A stretch of 21,896 nucleotides of DNA from Deltaproteobacteria bacterium (GTDB lineage: Bacteria > Desulfobacterota > Desulfobacteria > Desulfobacterales > B30-G6), in assembly GCA_003647375.1 (NCBI GenBank), contig QMMS01000036.1, forward strand, positions 1-21,896, in the 5' to 3' direction. Below, one piece after another: positions 13,060 to 20,817 of the stretch. Under the pieces are notes generated by a model, which ran no database searches, was not told where the DNA came from, and saw nothing but the letters and a program-made list of their open reading frames with translations. Position numbers and translations under genes: made by a program. The first letter of the stretch is position 1. Each line of letters opens with the position of its first letter.

Positions 13060-13096
13060 CAACCTGTCCTCTGGTTTGAACGGGGGCAGGTTGTTT
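13060..13096 (+). terminator. terminator-like hairpin after the exported-protein gene
   Basis: CAACCTGTCCTC (13060-13071) pairs with GGGGGCAGGTTG (13082-13093) over about 12 bp, with two wobbles, around a 10-nt loop, then TTT. The stem is strong but the T-run is short. It lies 25 nt after the exported-protein stop codon. The rest of the gap 13036-13227 contains only the AT-rich hairpin at 13189-13210. Confidence 0.6.
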
Positions 13097-13188
13097 CCGG
13101 ATTTAATCGCCTGGAAGGAAATACCCTATATGTCAGCAGCATCTTTACCGTGTTACAGCTTGCAAAATGGGGTCATTTTGATATCTTA

Positions 13189-13210
13189 ATAAAATCGTTA
13201 AAGATTTTAT
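13189..13210. repeat. ATAAAATC/GATTTTAT hairpin before the sigma gene
   Basis: ATAAAATC (13189-13196) and GATTTTAT (13203-13210) form a perfect 8-bp palindrome around GTTAAA. The same arms occur at 1716-1738 and 20795-20817. It ends 17 nt before the sigma factor ATG and so would lie in its leader, next to a weak ribosome site. Confidence 0.7.
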
Positions 13211-13227
13211 AGGGGTATCATCTGAGA

Positions 13228-13815
13228 ATGGAAGATGCACTGAAAGTAAATTCCGAGGCATGGGTGGATCAATATGGAGACGCGCTCTTTCATTTTGCCC
13301 TTGCAAGAGTCAACAAACGGGAGGTAGCAGAGGATCTTGTTCAGGAAACATTTCTGGCTGCCGTGCAGTCGCAAGAACGGTTTAAGGGACAATCATCTGA
13401 AAAAACCTGGCTGTTTGGCATTCTGAAACATAAGGTCATCGATCATTATCGAAAAAATAAGTCTACGGTTTATGCACAGGACCGTTGGCATGATCCAGAC
13501 AACCTGGATGGATTCTTCAATGAAAAAGGGGGCTGGCAAGTTCGTCCGCAACACTGGAGCGCCAATCCAGGCAAGTCCCAGGAGGTCAAAGAAGCTTTCG
13601 ATCATTTTTACCGATGTCTGTCGGACTTGCCCCAAAAAATGGCTGATGTATTTGTGTTTAGAGAAATCGAGGGATTGCGTACGGACGAAATCTGCAAACG
13701 TCTTGATATTACATCCACCAACTGTTGGGTGATTTTATATCGTGCAAGAATGTTGTTGCGAAAATGCCTTGAATTGGTTGGATTCGGCCAGCAGCAAGAG
13801 GTAACTACAAAATGA
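13228..13815 (+). CDS. ECF-type sigma-70 family RNA polymerase sigma factor
   Basis: This 195-residue protein has the two-domain ECF layout. Region 2 covers about 12-80 (AEDLVQETFLAAVQ at 34-47, then KTWLFGILKHKVIDHYRK, the -10 recognition helix area). Region 4 covers about 125-185 (LSDLPQKMADVFVFREIEGL, then the helix-turn-helix DEICKRLDITSTNCWVILYRAR). The 45-residue linker is rich in Trp and Pro. Its TGA overlaps the ATG of the next gene by 4 nt, which encodes a zinc-finger protein, so the two are a sigma/anti-sigma pair. The ribosome site is weak (TGAGA close to the ATG), so translation may be modest. Target genes are unknown. Confidence 0.92.
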   Translation: MEDALKVNSEAWVDQYGDALFHFALARVNKREVAEDLVQETFLAAVQSQERFKGQSSEKTWLFGILKHKVIDHYRKNKSTVYAQDRWHDPDNLDGFFNEKGGWQVRPQHWSANPGKSQEVKEAFDHFYRCLSDLPQKMADVFVFREIEGLRTDEICKRLDITSTNCWVILYRARMLLRKCLELVGFGQQQEVTTK

Positions 13816-14075
13816 AACACTGGATGTTCAGCTGCAAAGACGTTTCCCAAAAGATATCCCAATCAATGGATGGCCAACTACCATTCCATCATCACATGGC
13901 AATTCGGATGCATCTTTTGATGTGCCGATACTGTGCCCGATTTTATAATCAACTCCATCTGATGAGGAAAATGGGTCGCCACACGGATACTGATTTGACC
14001 CATTGCGACCTCCCGGCCAAGCTTTCCCCGGAAGCAAAAGAACGTATCAAGGAAACCCTGCACTCCCTGCCGTGA
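13812..14075 (+). CDS. zinc-binding anti-sigma factor (zf-HC2/ZAS type)
   Basis: This 87-residue soluble protein carries the ZAS metal motif in full: C8, then H34, C38 and C41 (HLLMCRYC, H-x3-C-x2-C). These residues bind zinc in RsrA/ChrR-type anti-sigma factors, and in some the cysteines respond to oxidants. There is no membrane segment, so sensing should be cytoplasmic. It overlaps the sigma gene by ATGA and is surely co-translated with it. The product is expected to hold the ECF sigma inactive until a signal releases it; the signal is not evident here. Confidence 0.85.
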   Translation: MKHWMFSCKDVSQKISQSMDGQLPFHHHMAIRMHLLMCRYCARFYNQLHLMRKMGRHTDTDLTHCDLPAKLSPEAKERIKETLHSLP

Positions 14076-14124
14076 ATTAATTTTATTTAAAGGTTTAGGG
14101 GACGGGTATTCATATATTACTAAT

Positions 14125-14943
14125 TCATGGCTGCCATTTTGGCGCTCTTTTTTCCAGGAAAGCGCCGATGCCCTCGATACACTGGCCACTCATGATGTTT
14201 ATGGTAGCCTGCTCCTTTTCAACAATCAGGGCTTCCTTCTCCGATATATCCATGGCGGCATCGACGATATGCTTGACAGAATTGATAGCTTGGGGTCCAT
14301 TGGTCATGAGGTTATTCACATACGTTTCAACCTGTCGAATGAAATCCTTTTTTAAAAAGACATGATTGAGGAGGCCCATTGTCAGGGCTTCGTCCGGGTC
14401 GATCTTGCGGGCGGAAAATATCAATTCCTTGGCTCTGCCGGGACCTACCAGCCGGGCCAGACGAACCGTTCCACCAAGATCAGGGATGAGCCCGAGGCGT
14501 GTTTCCTGGAAACAGAGCACGGTGTCATGGGAGGCGATGCGGATATCACAGGCCAGAGACAACTCGAGTCCGCCACTGTAGCAGATCCCGTTGATGGCGG
14601 CTATGGTTGGAAATGGAAGATCGGCAAGCATCGTGAAAACACCCTGCATATAGGCAATTCCCTCGAGCACAACTTTTCGGTTGTTTTCCTGAAGCGCCGT
14701 AAACAACCTGGATATGAGCGGATCCGAGGGGTGAACATCGACGCCCGCCGAAAAGATACCAGGTGTGGTGCCCGTAATGACGAGTGCCCGGATATGGGAT
14801 TGAGATGAAAGGGTTTGAAAATATTCTTCAAACAAATGCCAGCATTCGGAATTGATGGCATTTTTCATGTCAGGGCGATTCATCCGAATGAAAGCGATCC
14901 CATCCTTTTCATCATACAATAGCGGCTTGCTGCCTTTTCGCAT
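14125..14943 (-). CDS. enoyl-CoA hydratase/isomerase family protein
   Basis: This 272-residue crotonase-fold protein has the oxyanion-hole segments IFSAGVDV (63-70) and INGICYSGGLELSLACDIRIAS (117-138). Both hydratase glutamates appear to be kept: E127 in GGLEL and E147 in QETRLGLIPDLGGT, so hydratase chemistry is possible. The length is normal for a single-domain family member, and no signal or membrane segment is present. It likely acts on a CoA thioester in fatty-acid or aromatic degradation; the exact substrate is open. AGGAGGT, 4-5 nt before ATG 14943, is a strong start. It stands alone, convergent with the anti-sigma gene and divergent from the URO-D family gene. Confidence 0.88.
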   Translation of the reverse strand: MRKGSKPLLYDEKDGIAFIRMNRPDMKNAINSECWHLFEEYFQTLSSQSHIRALVITGTTPGIFSAGVDVHPSDPLISRLFTALQENNRKVVLEGIAYMQGVFTMLADLPFPTIAAINGICYSGGLELSLACDIRIASHDTVLCFQETRLGLIPDLGGTVRLARLVGPGRAKELIFSARKIDPDEALTMGLLNHVFLKKDFIRQVETYVNNLMTNGPQAINSVKHIVDAAMDISEKEALIVEKEQATINIMSGQCIEGIGAFLEKRAPKWQP

Positions 14944-15155
14944 GGCACCTCCTATATACTATCTTGAAAAACCAGATCTTCTGGGCCGATTCAGGAATAT
15001 TTGGCTATACCGATTGGTGTAACAAGATAAACCCGAAGCACGAAATCCCAAACAATACCAAATGACACAAACTCGAATGATCAAAACAAGGTGCATCTTG
15101 TTCAAGTCCATAGAACATTGTTATGCTTTATTGTATCCCGGATATGATTCATGTA

Positions 15156-15250
15156 ATAAAAATGTTATACGATTTTATTTATGAGTGCAATTACAAACAG
15201 GCTACCCACTGGCGGTAGTCACTGAAATCCGAAGCACTAAATTCGGATTT
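15156..15250. repeat. two hairpins in the divergent gap before the URO-D gene
   Basis: A degenerate relative of the ATAAAATC palindrome occurs at 15156-15179 (A/T arms around GTTATAC). A perfect 9-bp hairpin, AAATCCGAA (15225-15233) with TTCGGATTT (15242-15250), follows. The word CCGAAGCACKAAAT occurs at 15033-15046 and again at 15229-15242 as a direct repeat. The gap 14944-15360 must hold the promoters of both divergent genes, but I could not pick one with confidence, and I see no gene in it. Confidence 0.5.
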
Positions 15251-15360
15251 AGAATTTATCACACGCTGAATGCGCATAACATTAACTCTTTAGGGTTGAA
15301 TCAGTGCCGGGCCTTTTGGACCCGGGTATTTACGATAAAGAGGGTATCAGGAGGATTTAC

Positions 15361-16362
15361 GTGCAATGTTCACAAACATCAGGCAGCATGACAAGCCGTG
15401 AGCGATTTTTGGAAGTCATGCGACTCGGGCAGCCGGATCGCGTGCCTTATTTCGAAGAGGGCATTCGAGATGAGGTCATCCATGTCTGGAAGGGGCAGGG
15501 CCTTTCCGGAAGACATGAATTGGCAAGAGGGTTCCCTTCTGATGTGCGCGAACGAATGGAGCTGAACCTGGACCCGTATCCTGAATTGAAACATTGGCCA
15601 ACCACAGAAAAAGATTTGGATTACTTCAGGCAACATCTAAACCCGGATGACCCAAAACGGTTTCCCGAACAATGGAAAAAGCGTGTTCAGAACTGGAAAC
15701 ACCGCGAGCATGTATTAATGTTGTATGTCCATCAGGGTTTTTTTCTGAGTATGGGTGTCAGGGACTGGCAACGCTTTTACGAGGTCATGGCCCAGCTGGT
15801 GGACAAACCAAACCTGGTGCGGGATATGATGAAGGCGCAAGGCCGGTTTGCTGCAGCGATCACCGAAAAAGTCCTCAAGGACGTCAATGTTGATGCCGTC
15901 ATTTTCAGTGAACCCATCGGCGGCAACGAGGGTCCCTTGATGTCGCCGGAAATGTATGAAAACATCGTTCTGAAAACTTATCAGCCCATCCTGGATGTTC
16001 TGCATCGAAACCATGTGGAGACCATTATATTCCAAACTTTTGCCAATGCCCGGATTCTCATCCCCAGCATTCTGAAATGGGGATTCAACGGGCTGTGGGC
16101 CTGCGAGATTAATATCGAGGCCATGGACTACCGCAGCATTCGCAAGGAATTCGGCAGGGACCTGAGGCTCATTGGTGGTATCGACCTGGATGCACTTCGC
16201 AGCAGCAAGGAGGACATCAAGAAGGAAATCCAAACCAAAGTGCCGCCCCTGTTGGATCAGGGCGGCTATATTCCCCTGGCAGACGGTCGCGTGCGAGAGG
16301 ATGTACCCTTTGAAAATTATCGGTATTATCGAGAACTGTTACGAAGTATTATCGAGAAATAA
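15361..16362 (+). CDS. uroporphyrinogen decarboxylase (URO-D) family protein, not HemE-like
   Basis: From the GTG at 15361 (AGGAGG 6 nt upstream) the product has 333 residues. It starts with TSRERFLEVMRLGQPDRVPYFE, the typical N-terminus of URO-D superfamily proteins of the COG0407 kind. It ends with GGIDLDAL (about 273-280) and GGYIPLADGRVREDVPFENYRYY, also diagnostic. Anaerobes hold many such paralogs, several of which are corrinoid or thiol methyltransferases (MtaA, CmuA) rather than haem enzymes. The usual histidine in the segment IFQTFANARILIPS is Gln, so metal binding as in MtaA is doubtful. No corrinoid protein gene is adjacent. The substrate is unknown. Confidence 0.8.
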   Translation: MQCSQTSGSMTSRERFLEVMRLGQPDRVPYFEEGIRDEVIHVWKGQGLSGRHELARGFPSDVRERMELNLDPYPELKHWPTTEKDLDYFRQHLNPDDPKRFPEQWKKRVQNWKHREHVLMLYVHQGFFLSMGVRDWQRFYEVMAQLVDKPNLVRDMMKAQGRFAAAITEKVLKDVNVDAVIFSEPIGGNEGPLMSPEMYENIVLKTYQPILDVLHRNHVETIIFQTFANARILIPSILKWGFNGLWACEINIEAMDYRSIRKEFGRDLRLIGGIDLDALRSSKEDIKKEIQTKVPPLLDQGGYIPLADGRVREDVPFENYRYYRELLRSIIEK

Positions 16363-16368
16363 ATAAAA

Positions 16369-16409
16369 GCGGCGCAGCCGCGTCAAATGCCGGCGCGAAG
16401 CGACGGCAT
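16369..16409. repeat. two tandem hairpins between convergent genes
   Basis: GCGGC/GCCGC around GCA (16369-16381) is followed by ATGCCG (16387-16392) paired with CGGCAT (16404-16409), with an inner CGC-GAA-GCG stem and one mismatch between them. The second hairpin touches the stop codon of the quinone oxidoreductase gene (16411-16409). There is no T-run. It resembles the mini-hairpins at 15-36 and 1698-1710. Confidence 0.65.
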
Positions 16410-17386
16410 CAGGGTATCAAAATAGTAGACCCGGTGGTTTTTCTCCCTTCCAGGTCCCGATGTGCAACGGATGCCTCTGACAACGGATAGGTCTGGCCGA
16501 TGGTAATCTTTACGGCGCCCCTTTGGACGACATCAAGAAGATCGTTTGCATGCGCCAGGAGATCCTCCCGCTTCTCGGTATAGGTCATGAGACTCGGTCT
16601 GGTCAGGAACAGGGAGCCCTTGGCTGCCAGAACGCCCAGTTCGAGGGGCGGCACCGAACCGGATGACTGTCCAAAGGTGACCATGGTGCCAAGAGGCTGC
16701 AGGCATTCCAGTGATTTCATAAAAGTGGTCTGACCCACGGAATCATAGACAACATTGACACCTCTGTTGTTTGTAATTTCTCTGACGTTTTCGACAAAAT
16801 CTTCCTGGGAGTAAAGAATTGGGTGATCGCATCCATTGGATCGTGCCTTTTCCGCTTTTTCAGCCGAACCAACCGTGCCGATTACAGTGGCGCCGATGTC
16901 ATGGGCCCATTGAGAGACAATTGATCCGACCCCCCCGGAGGCTGCGTGGATAAGGATGGTGTCCCCCGATGAAACGGGATAACAACCCCGTATGAGGTAG
17001 CGTGCGGTCATGCCCTTGAGCATCATGGCGGCTGCTGTTTCAAATGATATGTCGTCGGGCATCTTTACCAGCCGGTGAGCAGGGATGCAGCGCACCTGGG
17101 CGTAGGCACCAGGGGGCACGCCGGCATACGCCACTCGGTCACCCACGACTACGCCATTCACTTGCTCTCCGACAGCTTCCACGACACCGGATCCTTCCAA
17201 ACCGGGTATGGCAGGTAGCGCCGGGAGTGGATACAGCCCGGTTCGGTGATAGACATCGATAAAATTGAGTCCGATGGCTTTATGCCGAATGCGTACCTCA
17301 CCGGCTCCAGGACTTCCAGGGTCGTGATCCTCCCATTTGAGGACTTCAGGCCCTCCGTTATTGTAGAGTTTGATCGCTTTTGACAT
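16409..17386 (-). CDS. qor: NADPH:quinone oxidoreductase (zinc-free MDR)
   Basis: This 325-residue medium-chain dehydrogenase/reductase lacks the zinc ligands. It aligns throughout with E. coli Qor (QorA) as I remember that sequence: GGPEVL near the start, IGLNFIDVYHRTGLYP (38-53), LIHAASGGVGSI as the NADPH-binding turn (about 145-156), VVYDSVG, KGSLFLTRPSL and a GS-TILIP end. It reduces quinones or other reactive carbonyls with NADPH in the cytoplasm, probably as a detoxifying enzyme. AAGGAGG, 6 nt before the ATG, is ideal. It begins 15 nt after the stop of the molybdopterin oxidoreductase gene, so the two should be co-transcribed. Confidence 0.93.
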   Translation of the reverse strand: MSKAIKLYNNGGPEVLKWEDHDPGSPGAGEVRIRHKAIGLNFIDVYHRTGLYPLPALPAIPGLEGSGVVEAVGEQVNGVVVGDRVAYAGVPPGAYAQVRCIPAHRLVKMPDDISFETAAAMMLKGMTARYLIRGCYPVSSGDTILIHAASGGVGSIVSQWAHDIGATVIGTVGSAEKAEKARSNGCDHPILYSQEDFVENVREITNNRGVNVVYDSVGQTTFMKSLECLQPLGTMVTFGQSSGSVPPLELGVLAAKGSLFLTRPSLMTYTEKREDLLAHANDLLDVVQRGAVKITIGQTYPLSEASVAHRDLEGRKTTGSTILIP

Positions 17387-17401
17387 GACATCCTCCTTAC
17401 T

Positions 17402-19354
17402 TCATATTTTCCGCAATGTCACCCGGGTCGTGTTGAATCGGGGCCCATTCCCGATGGCCTGCGGCCGGCTGCTCGTCATGCTGTTCTGGGAAACGCCGTC
17501 GAGGTCTGCGGCTTCCTTGGGGGACCAGACAACACCTTCCGGAAGGGCTTCTGAAATGACAGCCCGCATTCTGAGACTGCCGAGGTGATTTTTCAGCAAA
17601 ACGTCTTCTCCGCCGCCGATACCAGCTTTTGCAGCATCTTGCGGGTTGATATGAACAACTGCGGGGATGCTTCCATAAATTTCTTGGAATTGGGTATGCG
17701 TATGGTTTGATACGGAACTGGTCATGAAGGTAAATTGTTCTGTTTTTGCTACCCATTCCTTTTGCGTCGGCATGGGGGAATGGCCGCTCGCCAATGCCGC
17801 TCCGGCGTAGAACTCAATTTTACCGGAAGGTGTTGGATAGTGATCTCTGGGTTTACATGCAAGCCTGAGCCGTCTGCCGGACATCAGGTCCTGCATGTCC
17901 CCGTTTTCAAATGCATCCGGCATGGCAGACGTAATGGCCGTCAGGGCGTCTTCATAGAGCCATGGCTCCTGAAGTTCCAGCCGCCGGGCAATACCTGTCA
18001 TGACCTTGATTTCATGGCGGCTATCGGTCACAGGTTGGGTAACCTGGCGACTGAACTGAACACAATTGTGACTGTCCGGAATGACGATATCTTCTTTCTC
18101 CAGGAATGTGGGTGCCGGTAAAACGATGTCGGCCAATTTTGCCGTTTCGGTCCAGTGGGTTTCATGAACAATCAGAAAGAGATCGTTGCGGGCCAGGCCT
18201 TCTTGAAATGCGCTCTGGTTGGGGAGGGTCATGGCGGGATTCATGCAACTGACGTACACAACTGAAAAATCTCCCTGTTTGATGTGATCGGCCACAGCGA
18301 CCTGGTGGATGATTTTGGGTTTTTTAGCGGTCAACGATTTTCCGTTGATGAGCGATCTGTCTATCAGGTAGGTGCTGCCGTTTCCATAGAAGAAGCCGCG
18401 GTGGATCCCCAGTACGGACGGTATCATGGCCACAGCTCTCACTTGATCCGCACCGTTTGAACAGTGCTGAAGACCATAGCCTATAAGGGTCATGCTCGGT
18501 TTGTTGCCGGCATACAGTTTTGACAGTAGTTGCAGTGTGTCCGGGGAAACACCGGTTAATTGCTGGACGGCTTCAGGGGACCATTTTACTGCCTCGGCCT
18601 TCAAGTTATCAACTCCAGTGGTCCATTTTTCCAGGAATGCAGCATCTGCATACCCGGAGGCGATGAGCCGGTTCAAAAGACCGTAGGCCAACGCAACATC
18701 TGTCTCCGGTTTTGTCCGGACCCACAAGTCAGCCTTTTTCGCCGTATTGGTTTCAATGGGATCGATAACAACAATTTTGGCCCGCCCCTCCTTTTGGGCC
18801 GTGAGGGCCAGGCGCCAGATATGGGGAGCACTCACCGCCGCATTGAATCCCCAGAAAACCAGGAGTTTCATGGAAGGCATTTCCAGCGGGTTGGCACCGT
18901 AACTATCGCCGTAATGCATTGAAATTCCCAAATGCCCCGATTTACTGCACAGGGCACCATCAGTTTGAGTGGCACCGAGGGCATTCCACAATCGCTTGGG
19001 AAATGCATTGGCGATCAGACCGGTGTTCCCGGCATAATTTAAAAAAAGAATCCGATGGGCTCTCTGTTTAGCGATAACATGGGCAAGTTTGCGTGATATG
19101 AGATCAAGGCTCCGGTCCCAGCTGATTTTTTTGAAACCGGAGGCCATTTTTATAAAGGGGCTGTCGATGCGATTGGATAGAAGTCTGTCTTGGTCCCTGG
19201 CACTTCTGGGACAGACCATTCCTTTGGTCAACGGGTGCTCGGTATCTCCATGAGCCGATGTGATGTTGCAATGTTCATCGACATGGAAAACCAACGAACA
19301 GGCATCATAGCAATCACGGGCACAGACGGTTTTTATTGGGCTTGTTGGGTTCAT
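17402..19354 (-). CDS. molybdopterin-dependent oxidoreductase, DMSO reductase family
   Basis: This 650-residue cytoplasmic protein has no Tat signal. The N-terminal Fe4S4 motif is C11-x3-C15-x3-C19 with C48 (MVCPR). The molybdopterin domain follows (about 60-480; LFLNYAGNTGLI, LLVFWGFNAAVSAPH, VVIDPIETNTAKKADLW), then the C-terminal dinucleotide-binding domain (about 535-645; VHINPQDAAKAGIGGGEDVLL). The reaction cannot be assigned; no electron-transfer subunit gene is adjacent, so partners lie elsewhere or it works alone. The ATG lies within a 9-bp tandem repeat that also encodes the first residues (MNPTSPI), and I see no Shine-Dalgarno, so the start is uncertain although the first cysteine at residue 11 needs a start close by. 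It sits upstream of qor in one unit. Confidence 0.88.
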   Translation of the reverse strand: MNPTSPIKTVCARDCYDACSLVFHVDEHCNITSAHGDTEHPLTKGMVCPRSARDQDRLLSNRIDSPFIKMASGFKKISWDRSLDLISRKLAHVIAKQRAHRILFLNYAGNTGLIANAFPKRLWNALGATQTDGALCSKSGHLGISMHYGDSYGANPLEMPSMKLLVFWGFNAAVSAPHIWRLALTAQKEGRAKIVVIDPIETNTAKKADLWVRTKPETDVALAYGLLNRLIASGYADAAFLEKWTTGVDNLKAEAVKWSPEAVQQLTGVSPDTLQLLSKLYAGNKPSMTLIGYGLQHCSNGADQVRAVAMIPSVLGIHRGFFYGNGSTYLIDRSLINGKSLTAKKPKIIHQVAVADHIKQGDFSVVYVSCMNPAMTLPNQSAFQEGLARNDLFLIVHETHWTETAKLADIVLPAPTFLEKEDIVIPDSHNCVQFSRQVTQPVTDSRHEIKVMTGIARRLELQEPWLYEDALTAITSAMPDAFENGDMQDLMSGRRLRLACKPRDHYPTPSGKIEFYAGAALASGHSPMPTQKEWVAKTEQFTFMTSSVSNHTHTQFQEIYGSIPAVVHINPQDAAKAGIGGGEDVLLKNHLGSLRMRAVISEALPEGVVWSPKEAADLDGVSQNSMTSSRPQAIGNGPRFNTTRVTLRKI

Positions 19355-19389
19355 TGAGTTTATTGGGTTTATCGGGTTGATTGGGTTTT
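19336..19389. repeat. degenerate 9-bp tandem array (6 units) overlapping a start codon
   Basis: Six consecutive 9-bp units (19336, 19345, 19354, 19363, 19372, 19381) follow TTGGGTTTA with small changes. On the minus strand they read AACCCAATA-like, and the molybdoenzyme ATG (19354-19352) arises inside them, so its first codons come from repeat DNA. Related 9-bp units occur at 4692-4783. The gap 19355-19473 beyond the array holds only GCTTA-type words. Confidence 0.8.
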
Positions 19390-19449
19390 TTGTAGCTGAT
19401 GGCTCATAGGGCTTATCTCTTTACTAAAACGCTTCCTTTATCTATAAGT

Positions 19450-19503
19450 GGTTTACAGTTTACAGCTTATGGCTTACCCTTGAACCCTTGGATCCTCGGA
19501 CCC
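19450..19503. repeat. 7-bp array followed by 8-bp array at the rnd 3' end
   Basis: Four 7-bp units (GGTTTAC, AGTTTAC, AGCTTAT, GGCTTAC; 19450-19477) are followed by three 8-bp units (TTGAACCC, TTGGATCC, TCGGACCC; 19480-19503). The 8-bp part is translated, on the minus strand, as the last residues of RNase D (GSEDPRVQG), and the stop codon falls where the 7-bp part begins. Confidence 0.75.
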
Positions 19504-20649
19504 TCGTTTTTTATTGACACACCTGATAATTTCTTCCCCGAAGGCTTGAACCTGCCATGATTTAAGGCTGGCGATGTCATCCAGATCGCTTATGGCAGAG
19601 GGAGAAGTCCTGGCGATATCCATTGTCTGGGATTTGTTCAAAACCAGGGCGGGATCGATGGCCAGGTCGGCCGCTTTTTTATCTTTCCAGTTTTTCAGTT
19701 TGTTGGCTAAGCGGATTTTTGACTCAGGCATTCTGGGTGTCCGGGTTCTTGGGTAGATCGGGAGTTGATCGCTCGGTGTTTTCAGACCTTTGTTGATAGC
19801 CTCTATCAGTTGGCGGCCATGCATGTTGGCCTGTTTGGTGCTCAGGGCGCGACATGCCTCCAGGGCTTTCTTTGTCTGGGGTTTTTCACGTGCCAGGGTC
19901 AGAATGGAGAGATTGCCGATAACTTTAAAAAGTGGGAGGTCTTTTTTATGGGCAGACTGTTTACGGTAGTTCAGAAGTTCCTCCAGGACAGCCAAGTCTT
20001 TTGGTGGCAGCCTCCCTGCCCCTTTGAAGCTGAGAAACAGCGGTTTGACATTTGTTGCGTTGGGTCGAACCCTGCTCAGCAGGTCACATTCTTCATGGAC
20101 CCAGGTCAAGCGGTTTTTCTCGGCAAGCTGTTCCTCCAGAAGTTTTGCCAGGGGGAGAAGATGGTGAACATCCTTGGCTGCATAGGTTATCATGGCTTCA
20201 GGCAGCGGTCTCATGGACCAGTCTTTTTTCTGGTATTTTTTCTCCAGCTTGACATTGAAGAAAGTTTGCAGCATTGCATCCAGGCCACTTTGTTGAAAAC
20301 CCAGGAATCGAGAGGCCAGTTCCGTATCGAACAGATTGTGAATAGTGATGTCGAAATCCCGGAAAAGGGAGCGAACATCATAATCGGAGCCATGGAAAAC
20401 TTTTTTGATCCGACGGTTCTCGAAAAGTGGTTTAAGCGCTGATAAATCCTCGATCGGGATAGGGTCCACGATAAACAAGTGGTGGCTCGAGGCTATCTGG
20501 ATCAGACAGACCTTTTCTTGAAAGTGGAACATGGAATCCGCCTCCAGATCCACAGCGAGAGCCCCGGCGCCCCGGAGGGATTTCAAAACAATGTCTAAAC
20601 CGGATGTTGTGTCTATAAATTCAAATTGGAATTCAGAATCTTGCTGCAT
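19474..20649 (-). CDS. rnd: ribonuclease D
   Basis: This 391-residue protein has the DEDDy exonuclease domain first (about 10-175): D34 and E36 in AVDLEADS, D91 in FHGSDYDVRSL, and Y156/D160 in YAAKDVHHL. An HRDC domain follows (about 212-285) and a second, weaker HRDC-like stretch (about 308-380), which matches full-length RNase D. It trims the 3' ends of tRNA and other stable RNAs. The last 9 or so residues (GSEDPRVQG) are encoded by an 8-bp tandem repeat, so the native C-terminus probably ended near CVNKKR. GGTGAG just before the ATG is a fair ribosome site. It is divergent from thrS. Confidence 0.9.
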   Translation of the reverse strand: MQQDSEFQFEFIDTTSGLDIVLKSLRGAGALAVDLEADSMFHFQEKVCLIQIASSHHLFIVDPIPIEDLSALKPLFENRRIKKVFHGSDYDVRSLFRDFDITIHNLFDTELASRFLGFQQSGLDAMLQTFFNVKLEKKYQKKDWSMRPLPEAMITYAAKDVHHLLPLAKLLEEQLAEKNRLTWVHEECDLLSRVRPNATNVKPLFLSFKGAGRLPPKDLAVLEELLNYRKQSAHKKDLPLFKVIGNLSILTLAREKPQTKKALEACRALSTKQANMHGRQLIEAINKGLKTPSDQLPIYPRTRTPRMPESKIRLANKLKNWKDKKAADLAIDPALVLNKSQTMDIARTSPSAISDLDDIASLKSWQVQAFGEEIIRCVNKKRGSEDPRVQG

Positions 20650-20666
20650 GTCTCACCAAATTTTTC

Positions 20667-20695
20667 TTGACCTAGTGCTGCAATTGGCCTAAATA
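20667..20695 (+). promoter_or_regulatory. possible thrS promoter
   Basis: TTGACC (20667-20672) is followed by a 17-bp spacer and TAAATA (20690-20695), then ATAATG. This would give thrS a leader of roughly 130 nt. The -35 is good (5 of 6) and the -10 is weak. It overlaps the region that must also hold the rnd promoter on the other strand. Confidence 0.4.
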
Positions 20696-20725
20696 ATAAT
20701 GTTTACGGGTTATTAAACAGGCACC

Positions 20726-20780
20726 CGGAAAGTTTTCTTGAGCCATTGCGTGGTTAAGTGTTTGACAGAAGAACTTTCCG
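20726..20780 (+). promoter_or_regulatory. structured thrS leader hairpin
   Basis: CGGAAAGTTTTCT (20726-20738) can pair with AGAA-G-AACTTTCCG (20767-20780) over 13 bp with one bulged G, enclosing a 28-nt loop. The loop contains a small possible stem, AGCCA/TGGTT, around TTGCG. There is no T-run after it and no T-box sequence. Threonyl-tRNA synthetase genes are autoregulated through their leaders in E. coli; a similar role here is inference. Confidence 0.5.
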
Positions 20781-20794
20781 ACTTCCTGAAACAA

Positions 20795-20817
20795 ATAAAA
20801 TCATAAAATGATTTTAT
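20795..20817. repeat. ATAAAATCAT/ATGATTTTAT palindrome before the thrS ribosome site
   Basis: A perfect 10-bp palindrome around AAA ends 3 nt before the AAGGTGA ribosome site of thrS. It is a relative of the palindromes at 1716-1738 and 13189-13210; the two arms keep ATAAAATC/GATTTTAT, and the inner two bases have changed on both sides together, keeping the pairing. Confidence 0.75.

Noticed and set aside
15185..15391. 68-codon frame before the URO-D family gene
   Set aside because: No ribosome site, composition unlike a protein, and it covers the hairpin/repeat region and the real ribosome site at 15349.
19336..19389. Possible CRISPR or direct-repeat array
   Set aside because: Units are 9 bp with no spacers and drift in sequence, so this is a short tandem array, not CRISPR.
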